A stretch of DNA of 7,675 nt from the NCBI GenBank assembly GCA_910588455.1, contig CAJUPG010000085.1, forward strand, positions 1-7,675. Direction: 5' to 3'. The notes under the pieces were generated by a model that worked only from the letters and a program-made list of their open reading frames with translations, had not been told where the DNA came from and searched no databases. Origin of the DNA: an uncultured Oscillospiraceae bacterium. Its GTDB lineage: Bacteria; Bacillota; Clostridia; Oscillospirales; Oscillospiraceae. The translations under genes were made by a program, and so were the position numbers. How positions within the stretch are numbered: the stretch's first letter is position 1; the number at the start of each line of letters is the position of its first letter. This document shows, in pieces, positions 1 through 5,253 of the stretch.

Positions 1-499
1 GGTTGACCAGCACGCCGACCTTGCCGCCCATGTGGATATAGGGCACGTTCACGCCCTCGGCATAGCGCACGAAGCGGCGGATCTGAATGTTCTCGCCGAT
101 GGACAGCACCTTGTCCGCCAGCACACTGGCTACCGTGCGGTCCTCGCCGGGATACTTGCACTCCTGAAGGGCGGCCACATCGGCGGGGTTCTCCTTGGCC
201 ACCACGGTGGCCAGGGCTTTTACGAACTCCTGGAACACCTCGTTCTTAGCCACGAAGTCGGTCTGAGAGTTGACCTCGATCACCACGCCCACACCGGACT
301 CGTCCACGATGGCGTAGGTGGCGCCCTCGGCGGCGATTTTGCCGGCCTTCTTGGTCTGGGCCGCCAGCCCCTTCTCCCGCAGCCACTCGATAGCCTTGTC
401 CTTGTCGCCGTCGGCGGCGGCCAGGGCCTTTTTGCAGTCCATCATACCCACGCCGGTCATTTCCCGCAGGGCCTGTACATCTTTCGCAGTGAAAGCCAT
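1..499 (-). CDS. tsf: Elongation factor Ts (partial, 3' end beyond the left edge)
   Basis: EF-Ts is the cytoplasmic guanine nucleotide exchange factor that releases GDP from EF-Tu during translation. The first 166 codons are present and the frame is still open at base 1. Residues 1-40 form the UBA-like N-terminal domain, with the first family signature (LREMTGVGMMDCKKAL) at 11-26. The second signature (EVNSQTDFVAKN) is at 75-86 and includes the Asp-Phe pair (81-82) that inserts near the Mg2+ site of EF-Tu. The core dimer region follows up to VGVLVN at the edge. The ATG at 499-497 is preceded by AGGAGGT (512-506) at 6 nt. It lies 30 nt downstream of rpsB in the rpsB-tsf order common to bacteria, so it is expected to share the rpsB promoter. 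Identity is secure; only the missing C-terminus is unknown. Confidence 0.98.
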   Translation of the reverse strand, partial: MAFTAKDVQALREMTGVGMMDCKKALAAADGDKDKAIEWLREKGLAAQTKKAGKIAAEGATYAIVDESGVGVVIEVNSQTDFVAKNEVFQEFVKALATVVAKENPADVAALQECKYPGEDRTVASVLADKVLSIGENIQIRRFVRYAEGVNVPYIHMGGKVGVLVN

Positions 500-529
500 A
501 ATATTACCTCCTGAATCGTATTGTCAAAA

Positions 530-1258
530 TTACTGCTGCTCCGCAGGGGCCTCTTCCGCGGCGGGAGCCTCGTCCTGGCCCTGCTTGCCCTCCTGGATGG
601 CGTTGGCCATCACGCCGGAGATCAGCTTAATCGCCCGGATGGCGTCGTCGTTGCCGGGAATCACGTAATCAATCTCGTCGGGGTCGCAGTTGGTGTCCAC
701 GATGGCCACGATGGGGATGTGGAGCCGCTGGGCTTCCTTGATGGCGTTGTGCTCCTTGCGGGGGTCCACCACGAACAGAGCGCCGGGCAGCTTCTTCATC
801 TCGGTGACGCCGCCCAGATACTTCTCCAGCTTGGCAATCTCGCCCAGATGCTTCATGACCTCTTTCTTGGGCAGCATATCGAAGGTGCCCTCGGCCTGCA
901 TACGCTTGAGCTGATTCAGGCGGTCCACGCGGCCGCGCATAGTCTTAAAGTTGGTGAGCATACCGCCCAGCCAGCGGGAGTTGACATAATACATCCCCAC
1001 CCGACCGGCCTCTTCCTTGATGGCCTCCTGAGCCTGCTTCTTGGTGCCGACGAACAGGATGGTCTCGCCCTTTTCCCCCAGGGAGCGGACAAAATCATAG
1101 GCCTCCTCCAGCTTCTTCACCGTCTTCTGGAGATCGATGATATAGATCCCGTTGCGCTCGGTGTAGATGTAGGTGGCCATTTTGGGGTTCCAGCGGCGGG
1201 TCTGATGTCCGAAGTGGACGCCGGCCTCCAGAAGCTGCTTCATGGATACGACTGCCAT
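530..1258 (-). CDS. rpsB: 30S ribosomal protein S2
   Basis: S2 is a late-assembling protein of the small ribosomal subunit, located between head and body, where it helps recruit S1 in organisms that have it. The 242 residues match the usual family length. Family motifs are HFGHQTRRWNPKM at 15-27, NSRWLGGMLTNF at 93-104, VVDPRKEHNAIKEA around 163-176 and VDTNCDPDEIDYVIPGNDDA around 187-206. The last 19 or so residues are an acidic, Ala/Glu/Gln-rich tail (EEAPAEQQ at the end), as in many clostridial S2 proteins. The ATG at 1258-1256 has AGGAGGA (1273-1267) 8 nt upstream. It is first in the rpsB-tsf operon and has its own promoter and a structured leader. Confidence 0.98.
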   Translation of the reverse strand: MAVVSMKQLLEAGVHFGHQTRRWNPKMATYIYTERNGIYIIDLQKTVKKLEEAYDFVRSLGEKGETILFVGTKKQAQEAIKEEAGRVGMYYVNSRWLGGMLTNFKTMRGRVDRLNQLKRMQAEGTFDMLPKKEVMKHLGEIAKLEKYLGGVTEMKKLPGALFVVDPRKEHNAIKEAQRLHIPIVAIVDTNCDPDEIDYVIPGNDDAIRAIKLISGVMANAIQEGKQGQDEAPAAEEAPAEQQ

Positions 1259-1372
1259 AGTTTGTTTCCTCCTAAAAATTTTAGTTTTTTACCTCTGGGC
1301 GCTTCATCTCCCCCGCCAATCCCGATTTTTCCCGGGACACAGGGCGGAGCATCGGCTTCCCATGCGGAATGC
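1259..1372 (-). promoter_or_regulatory. rpsB 5' leader with potential alternative stems
   Basis: The predicted transcript starts near 1372-1373 and runs about 114 nt before the rpsB start codon, which is long for a gene with no other reason for a leader. Seen in the sequence: (1) GAGCAT (1374-1369) can pair with ATGCTC (1352-1347), with an inner TCC/GGA pairing; the first one or two bases of the left arm may lie upstream of the start site. (2) CTCCGCC (1349-1343) can pair with GGCGGGG (1317-1311), with one G-U pair. (3) CCCG (1336-1333) can pair with CGGG (1324-1321) inside that stem. Stems 1 and 2 share bases 1347-1349, so full-length versions exclude each other, though trimmed forms could coexist. 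Ribosomal protein operons are often controlled through such leaders; autoregulation by S2 is inference. I do not recognise a named motif. Confidence 0.45.
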
Positions 1373-1378
1373 TCTGGT

Positions 1379-1407
1379 ATTCTAGCATATTCTTTGCCAA
1401 ATTGCAA
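1379..1407 (-). promoter_or_regulatory. Sigma-A-type promoter for rpsB-tsf (extended -10)
   Basis: On the minus strand, TTGCAA (1407-1402) is a -35 element. After exactly 17 nt comes TAGAAT (1384-1379) as the -10. A TGC triplet directly before the -10 makes it an extended -10 site. Transcription would start near 1372-1373. Position and orientation fit the rpsB operon. Confidence 0.7.
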
Positions 1408-1440
1408 GTAGTTTTTGGCAGATTTCCAAGGGTATTTTCG

Positions 1441-1470
1441 TTGACAGGCACTTAATTTCTATGATATGCT
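1441..1470 (+). promoter_or_regulatory. Sigma-A-type promoter for the coiled-coil/lipoprotein genes
   Basis: A perfect -35 TTGACA (1441-1446) is followed after 18 nt by TATGCT (1465-1470) as -10. The start would be near 1477, so the transcript begins at the Shine-Dalgarno AAAGGAGG (1476-1483) and the leader is only about 15 nt long. The promoter is divergent from that of rpsB; the two -35 elements are 33 bp apart. Confidence 0.65.
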
Positions 1471-1491
1471 AAGGCAAAGGAGGACGGAGCG

Positions 1492-1857
1492 ATGAATCAC
1501 GAAGAGAGAATTTTAGAGATTTTAGGGCAGATCCAGCAGGACATTTCCGAACTGAAAACAGGACAGGCAGTTGTGGAGGGCCGTCTGAGGCATTTGGAGC
1601 ACGGGCAGACCCACCTGACCATCGCAACGGAAAGTCTGGACCGCAAGCAAACCGCCCTGGAGGGCCGCCTGGAGCGTTTGGAAAAGGGTCAGGCCAAGCT
1701 GGAAGCCGGGCAAGCTAAATTGGAAGCTGGGCAGGCAACTATCAAAAAAGATATTGAAGAAATCAAAACCAACATCAAATTTATGTGGGAGGATATTGAC
1801 AATATCTCCGACCGTCTTGGCGTACAGGAGGAAATTGTACACAAAAAGCTGATATGA
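1492..1857 (+). CDS. Small heptad-repeat coiled-coil protein, function unknown
   Basis: A 121-residue, highly charged, probably cytoplasmic protein with no signal peptide or membrane segment. Almost the whole chain reads as coiled coil. From about residue 20 to 100 it has a heptad pattern with Leu/Ile/Val at core positions and a recurring G-Q-x-x-L-E element (GQAVVE at 24-29, GQAKLEA at 66-72 and 73-79). EGRLRHLEHGQ (29-39) recurs as EGRLERLEKGQ (57-67), exactly four heptads later. The C-terminus (IKFMWEDIDNISDRLG) is less repetitive and may be a cap. The ATG at 1492 has AAAGGAGG at 8 nt. A lipoprotein gene follows after 41 nt on the same strand, suggesting an operon. I do not recognise a named family; low-complexity coiled coils of this kind give misleading matches. 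It could be a scaffold or spacer protein, but that is a guess. Confidence 0.8.
   Translation: MNHEERILEILGQIQQDISELKTGQAVVEGRLRHLEHGQTHLTIATESLDRKQTALEGRLERLEKGQAKLEAGQAKLEAGQATIKKDIEEIKTNIKFMWEDIDNISDRLGVQEEIVHKKLI
1687..1737 (+). repeat. In-frame 21-bp tandem repeat in the coiled-coil gene
   Basis: Two full 21-bp units (1687-1707 and 1708-1728), each encoding GQAKLEA, are followed by a partial third unit encoding GQA (1729-1737). The units differ at synonymous positions (for example AAGCTGGAAGCC against AAATTGGAAGCT). The duplication is therefore either not recent or the units have drifted under protein-level constraint. One unit equals one heptad, so gain or loss of a unit would lengthen or shorten the coil without breaking the frame. 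Confidence 0.85.
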
Positions 1858-1898
1858 GCGCAAAAAACGTACATATATAAGGATAAGGAGGGACCGTC

Positions 1899-2711
1899 TT
1901 GAAACGCATCTGTATCGCCATTTTTTGCCTGATCCCCCTATTTTTATGCGCCTGCCGGCAGCAATCCTCCCAGCCGACCGCCTATTCCCGGCTCATGAAC
2001 GGTCAGATCATTAACTGGACCGAACAAGAATACCCCTTTTCCTTCGGTGAGAACGGCACGCTGTTTTACTCCCTCGGCCAAATGGAGCGCCAGGTCCCCT
2101 TGGAACTGGAGGAATCCTCCGTCCCCGGTCTATACGCCTCCGATCAGATTCTCGCGGTCTCCTATCCTTCCAACGACCGGCTCAACGTCCTGACCAGCAG
2201 GGACAACGGAAAAACCTGGCAGGAGGCCAGCCTCCCCCTGAACGGCAGCGCCTCCTGGTCCTGTATCGGGTTCACCAGCGAATCCAACGGCTGGCTGATT
2301 ACTTGCAGCTTCGCGGGCATGGGCCGGGAGACCCACATCCTTTATAAAACCACAGACGGCGGCCAGAGCTGGAGCCCGGTGGAGAGCGACTTGAACGACG
2401 TATGCGCCCGGATGCTCAGCTGCGCCGGTTTTTTGAACGATGAAGTTGGCTTTTTAGGCTTCCGCTACGAAAACGACCCTATGCCAACCCTCTTTATGAC
2501 GCGCAACGGCGGCGAAAACTGGTCGCCGCTGACGCTGGAGATCCCGGAGGAATACGCTGACTGCAACGCCACCGCCCTCTCCCCCATCTATGAGAATGGA
2601 CAGTGCATTTTGCCGGTCGATTTCAGCAATGGCGAAGGCACCGTTGCGGAAACGGTCTATTACATCAGCACGGACCTTGGCGAAAGCTTTACCATACCGT
2701 CCAACGCATGA
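1899..2711 (+). CDS. Lipoprotein with four Asp-box (BNR/sialidase-like) repeats
   Basis: A 270-residue predicted lipoprotein. Residues 1-18 form a type II signal peptide (basic MKR, then a hydrophobic stretch) ending in the lipobox LCAC, with Cys19 as the lipid-attachment residue. Cys at -2 of the lipobox is uncommon but tolerated. The mature part carries four Asp-box motifs of the S/T-x-D-x-G-x-T/S-W type: SRDNGKTW (100-107), TTDGGQSW (151-158), TRNGGENW (201-208) and STDLGESF (257-264). Their spacing of 50 to 56 residues fits one per beta-propeller blade. Asp boxes occur in sialidases, Ycf48-like and other propellers and are structural, so they do not show enzyme activity; no clear sialidase catalytic set is visible and the chain is short. 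The start is TTG at 1899 with AAGGAGGG (1885-1892) at 6 nt. It probably acts on the outer face of the membrane; the partner or ligand is unknown. Confidence 0.85.
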   Translation: MKRICIAIFCLIPLFLCACRQQSSQPTAYSRLMNGQIINWTEQEYPFSFGENGTLFYSLGQMERQVPLELEESSVPGLYASDQILAVSYPSNDRLNVLTSRDNGKTWQEASLPLNGSASWSCIGFTSESNGWLITCSFAGMGRETHILYKTTDGGQSWSPVESDLNDVCARMLSCAGFLNDEVGFLGFRYENDPMPTLFMTRNGGENWSPLTLEIPEEYADCNATALSPIYENGQCILPVDFSNGEGTVAETVYYISTDLGESFTIPSNA

Positions 2712-2714
2712 CAA

Positions 2715-2741
2715 AAGCCGGGAGCAAAACGCTCCCGGCTT
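2715..2741. terminator. Bidirectional intrinsic terminator
   Basis: A perfect 11-bp inverted repeat, AAGCCGGGAGC (2715-2725) and GCTCCCGGCTT (2731-2741), encloses a 5-nt loop. On the plus strand it begins 3 nt after the lipoprotein stop codon and is followed by ATTTTG. Read on the minus strand it ends in CTTTTGT and lies 8 nt beyond the stop of the PRC-barrel gene. It sits between two converging genes and can serve both. Confidence 0.9.
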
Positions 2742-2749
2742 ATTTTGCG

Positions 2750-3016
2750 CTATCTCCGGCGGCGGAGGGCCCGCAGCTGGGGCTCCCCCTCCACCAAAAT
2801 AATGTCCTCCCCGAAACGGCGCACCGTCCCCCAGGGGATATAGCGGTCATCCTCCCGGCCCAGCAGGCCGAACAGCCGCCTGCGGCCTGGCACCACCAGA
2901 CAGCGGACCTGCCCGCTGTCCACATCCACTTCCATGTCCTCCACATAGCCGAATCGGGTGCCGTCCGCCACGCTGATAACCTCTTTCCAGCGCAGGTCTG
3001 CAATCGTCGTTTCCAT
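2750..3016 (-). CDS. PRC-barrel protein, YlmC/YmxH family
   Basis: An 88-residue protein made almost entirely of one PRC-barrel domain. The family pattern is clear: an N-terminal DLRWKEVISVADG, then G-x-V-x-D-x-E-V-D-x-x-S-G (about 23-35), LVVPG (40-44), a basic/aromatic stretch with LFGLLGREDD (48-57), and YIPW (59-62) followed by a final beta strand with GEDIILVE. YlmC/YmxH proteins are small proteins conserved in spore-forming Bacillota and often annotated as sporulation proteins; their molecular role is not established. The C-terminus ends in RRRR, slightly longer than usual. The ATG at 3016-3014 has AAAGGGGG at 6 nt. It follows the BI-1 gene after 55 nt with no clear terminator between, so it may be the last gene of the long minus-strand unit. 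I saw no convincing promoter of its own. Confidence 0.88.
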   Translation of the reverse strand: METTIADLRWKEVISVADGTRFGYVEDMEVDVDSGQVRCLVVPGRRRLFGLLGREDDRYIPWGTVRRFGEDIILVEGEPQLRALRRRR

Positions 3017-3071
3017 ACAAATCCCCCTTTTTACAAGGATATGCGGAAACGGGCCAGTCCTATGCCAAGTC

Positions 3072-3785
3072 TCAGTTGTTCTTCTTGCCCATATAGCGCA
3101 GCAGATACAGGAACAGATTCACAAAGTCCAGGTACAGCTGCAACGCGGAGAAAATGGACGCCTTAGCCAGCAGATCCGGATAGCCGGAATAGTACTGATA
3201 ATACGCCTTGATCTTCTGGGTGTCGTAGGCGGTGTAGCCCAGGAACAGAGCAATGCCCACCAGGCACATGATCCGGTCAAACATGGCAAAACCGGGGATG
3301 AACATACTCAGCAGATAAAAAATAATCAGAAAAATCAGTCCGGAAACCAAAATAGGCCGCAGGCCGCTCAAATCGGTCTTGGAGAAGTGTCCATAGGCCG
3401 CCAGCAGGCCAAAGTACAGCGCCGCCGCCAAAAAGGCGAAAATCACGCTGCCAAACTGGTACACATACAGAATGGTGGACAGCATACAGCCCTCTACCGC
3501 GGCAAACAGGAGGAACATAACGGTAGCGGTGCCCACGCTCATTTTCTCAATGCGAAGGGACATGGTCATGGCCAGCACCAAGGTTACAATGGTGGTAACC
3601 AGCATGATATAGGGGAATTTAATCAGGGCAATGAGGGTTATATTGGTCACCCAGCCCAGCATTGCCACACCGAAGGTAATCAGCAGACCCAGCATAACCC
3701 ACAAAAAGGTTTTTACTGTGTACTGCCCCTGCGTCTCCTGGGACTGGCCCAGACTGCGGTCAAATTCATAAGGATCAAAACTCAT
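3072..3785 (-). CDS. Bax inhibitor-1/YccA family integral membrane protein
   Basis: A 237-residue polytopic membrane protein of the BI-1 (UPF0005, TMBIM) family. Seven hydrophobic segments are visible at roughly 25-46, 54-75, 87-109, 111-132, 143-162, 167-185 and 209-230, after a polar N-terminus. The two conserved acidic residues of the family are present: Asp188 in AYDTQKI and Asp220 in LYLDFVNLF. In B. subtilis YetJ the matching Asp pair forms a pH-sensitive gate for calcium leak; the same role here is inference. The in-frame GTG at 3794 is rejected as the start because the Shine-Dalgarno AAAAGGAG (3801-3794) overlaps it. The ATG at 3785 sits 8 nt from that site and gives the N-terminus MSFDPYEF. 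The gene follows hisE after 23 nt, probably on the same transcript; no functional link to histidine synthesis is known. Confidence 0.93.
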   Translation of the reverse strand: MSFDPYEFDRSLGQSQETQGQYTVKTFLWVMLGLLITFGVAMLGWVTNITLIALIKFPYIMLVTTIVTLVLAMTMSLRIEKMSVGTATVMFLLFAAVEGCMLSTILYVYQFGSVIFAFLAAALYFGLLAAYGHFSKTDLSGLRPILVSGLIFLIIFYLLSMFIPGFAMFDRIMCLVGIALFLGYTAYDTQKIKAYYQYYSGYPDLLAKASIFSALQLYLDFVNLFLYLLRYMGKKNN

Positions 3786-3808
3786 ACTGCACACTCCTTT
3801 TCCAATTA

Positions 3809-4135
3809 TCAGGTATTGTGGTCGCTGGCATGGAACTGCTTCAGGTTACCGATTTTGGCGCTGCGCTGGTCCAGCTCCTCCAGCACCGCCTCCAGAGGAA
3901 TGCCCTGCTGGACCATCATCACCGTCAAATGGTAGAGCAGGTCAGAAATCTCCCCCACGGTTTCCGCCTGCACGCCGTTTTTGGCGGCGATTATGGTTTC
4001 GGAGCACTCTTCCCCTACCTTTTTTAAAATCTTGTCCAGACCTTTTTCCAGCAAATAGCAGGTGTAGGAGCCCTCCTGGGGGTTCTTCTGCCGGTCCTCT
4101 ACCACGTGATACAGATTCTTTAATGCGTCGCTCAC
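3809..4135 (-). CDS. hisE: Phosphoribosyl-ATP pyrophosphohydrolase
   Basis: HisE hydrolyses phosphoribosyl-ATP to phosphoribosyl-AMP and pyrophosphate, the second step of histidine biosynthesis, in the cytoplasm. The 108-residue all-alpha protein belongs to the MazG-like fold. It has the family stretch GSYTCYLLEKGLDKILKKVG (22-41). The acidic metal-binding pattern follows: E42, E43 and E46 in GEECSE, and E62 and D65 in GEISDLLYHL. The frame opens further upstream at a TTG (4180), but that would overlap hisI and lacks a ribosome site. GTG at 4135-4133 has GGAGG (4150-4146) 10 nt upstream and gives the typical N-terminus MSDALKNLYHVVEDR. It is a separate gene, not fused to hisI as in many bacteria. 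It starts 34 nt after hisI and has its own likely promoter. Confidence 0.95.
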   Translation of the reverse strand: MSDALKNLYHVVEDRQKNPQEGSYTCYLLEKGLDKILKKVGEECSETIIAAKNGVQAETVGEISDLLYHLTVMMVQQGIPLEAVLEELDQRSAKIGNLKQFHASDHNT

Positions 4136-4168
4136 AGGACAATCGCCTCCAAATCTTTGGATTTTTCT

Positions 4169-4197
4169 ATTATACCTCAATTTCCCGGAAAAAGCAA
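4169..4197 (-). promoter_or_regulatory. Likely internal promoter upstream of hisE
   Basis: On the minus strand, TTGCTT (4197-4192) and a perfect TATAAT (4174-4169) are separated by exactly 17 nt. The -10 overlaps the hisI stop codon TAA (4172-4170). Transcription would start near 4162, about 27 nt before the hisE GTG. The -35 matches the consensus at only three of six positions, so strength is uncertain. Confidence 0.5.
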
Positions 4198-4490
4198 CTC
4201 CTTGCCCCGGTGTGGCAGGCAGGGCCGTCCGGATGGCAGAAATAGAGCAGCGTATCTGTGTCGCAGTCGGTCAAAATCCGCTGGATATGCAGGAAATTCC
4301 CCGATGTGGCCCCCTTGTTCCACAACTCCTGGCGGCTGCGGCTCCAAAACCAGGCGGTTTTGGTCTTTAAAGTCAGCTCCACCGCCTCTTTGTTGGTGAA
4401 ACCGAGCATCAGCACCTCGTTGGTGTCCGCGTGCTGAATAATTACCGGAATGAGCTCCGACTTTTGAAATAACCGGTCCAAATCAAACAT
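4170..4490 (-). CDS. hisI: Phosphoribosyl-AMP cyclohydrolase
   Basis: HisI opens the purine ring of phosphoribosyl-AMP to give ProFAR, the third step of histidine biosynthesis. The 106-residue protein is the stand-alone form, without a HisE domain. It has the substrate motif SRSRQELWNKGATSGN (50-65). The Mg2+ motif DCDTD is at 75-79, and the three zinc cysteines are C76, C92 and C99. Their spacing of 16 and 7 equals that of the Methanothermobacter enzyme (C93, C109, C116). The C-terminal motif is GPACHTGARSCFF. The ATG at 4490-4488 lies 7 nt beyond the hisF stop. The ribosome site is weaker than in the neighbours (GAGGTGAAGGGC), so translational coupling to hisF is likely. Confidence 0.97.
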   Translation of the reverse strand: MFDLDRLFQKSELIPVIIQHADTNEVLMLGFTNKEAVELTLKTKTAWFWSRSRQELWNKGATSGNFLHIQRILTDCDTDTLLYFCHPDGPACHTGARSCFFREIEV

Positions 4491-4497
4491 ATGCCCT

Positions 4498-5253
4498 TCA
4501 CCTCACCGGAATGTTCTGTTCTCGCAAATATTCCTTGACCTGGGGCACAGTCAACTCCCCAAAGTGGAACAGGGAGGCCGCCAGGGCCGCGTCGCAGCCG
4601 GTCTCCTGAAACACCTGGGCAAAGTGGGCCAGACTGCCGCAGCCCCCGGAGGCGATCACCGGGATGGACACCGCCCGGGTCACCGCCCGGGTCAGCTCCA
4701 AATCGAAGCCGTTTTTGGTGCCGTCCGCGTCCATGGAGGTTAGCAGAATCTCTCCGGCTCCCAGGCGCTCCCCCTCTCTGGCCCACGCAATCGCGTCCAG
4801 ACCGGTGGCGTTGCGTCCTCCGGCGGTGACTACCTCAAAGGAGCCGTCCGCCCGGCGGCGGGCGTCGATGGCCAGGACCACGCACTGGCTGCCAAAACGT
4901 TCCGCCCCTTTCGCTATCAAGCTTTTATCCTTTACAGCTGCGGAATTGACGGAGATCTTGTCCGCTCCCGCCCGTAAAAGCTTCTGAAAGTCCTCCAGGG
5001 TGCGGATGCCGCCCCCCACTGTCAAAGGGACGAACACCTGCTCCGCCGTGCGCTCCACCACCTGGACCACCGTGTCCCGGGCGTCACTGGTGGCGGTGAT
5101 GTCCAGAAAAACAATCTCATCCGCCCCCTGCTCCGAGTAAAATTTCGCCAGCTCCACCGGGTCGCCGGCGTCCCGGATGTTCACAAAATTTACCCCTTTG
5201 ACCACCCGGCCGTCCCGTACGTCCAGACAGGGAATAATCCGTTTGGCTAACAT
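4498..5253 (-). CDS. hisF: Imidazole glycerol phosphate synthase, cyclase subunit
   Basis: HisF is a (beta-alpha)8 barrel that uses ammonia from its partner HisH to convert PRFAR into imidazole glycerol phosphate and AICAR, linking histidine to purine synthesis. At 251 residues it has the normal length. Catalytic Asp11 (in PCLDVRDG) and Asp130 (in LAIDARR) are present. The phosphate loops GGGIRT (80-85) and ASGGCGS are intact. The residues of the ammonia gate at the HisH interface are also kept: R5, E46, K99 and the glutamate in GAGEILLTS (E168, one residue later than in Thermotoga). HisF here should therefore work with a HisH subunit. The ATG at 5253-5251 overlaps the end of hisA by 7 nt, with GGAGG 10 nt upstream inside hisA, so the two are probably coupled. 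Confidence 0.98.
   Translation of the reverse strand: MLAKRIIPCLDVRDGRVVKGVNFVNIRDAGDPVELAKFYSEQGADEIVFLDITATSDARDTVVQVVERTAEQVFVPLTVGGGIRTLEDFQKLLRAGADKISVNSAAVKDKSLIAKGAERFGSQCVVLAIDARRRADGSFEVVTAGGRNATGLDAIAWAREGERLGAGEILLTSMDADGTKNGFDLELTRAVTRAVSIPVIASGGCGSLAHFAQVFQETGCDAALAASLFHFGELTVPQVKEYLREQNIPVR

Noticed and set aside
521..1411. A long open frame of 296 codons on the plus strand across rpsB
   Set aside because: It is antisense to a certain ribosomal protein gene. Its composition (rich in L, G, H) is what GC-rich codon use gives on the opposite strand, and it has no ribosome site.
1899..2711. Calling the Asp-box lipoprotein a sialidase
   Set aside because: Asp boxes are structural and occur in many propellers; no arginine triad or catalytic Tyr/Glu/Asp pattern can be recognised and the chain is too short for a typical sialidase domain.
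3017..3071. A possible separate promoter for the YlmC-type gene (TTGGCA near the BI-1 stop)
   Set aside because: No -10 better than three of six matches is found at 16-19 nt, so read-through from upstream is the simpler view.
3786..3794. In-frame GTG upstream start for the BI-1 gene, giving MCSMSF
   Set aside because: The Shine-Dalgarno AAAAGGAG overlaps this codon, so it cannot direct initiation there; the ATG at 3785 is correctly spaced.
2958..3935. A 325-codon open frame on the plus strand opposite the BI-1 gene and the end of hisE
   Set aside because: It is antisense to two recognised genes, is rich in Q, H and N as expected from reversed membrane-protein codons, and resembles no protein family.
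4136..4180. TTG-initiated, 15-residue longer form of hisE
   Set aside because: It would overlap the hisI end, has no ribosome site, and adds residues not seen in HisE; the GTG at 4135 has GGAGG upstream and the normal N-terminus.
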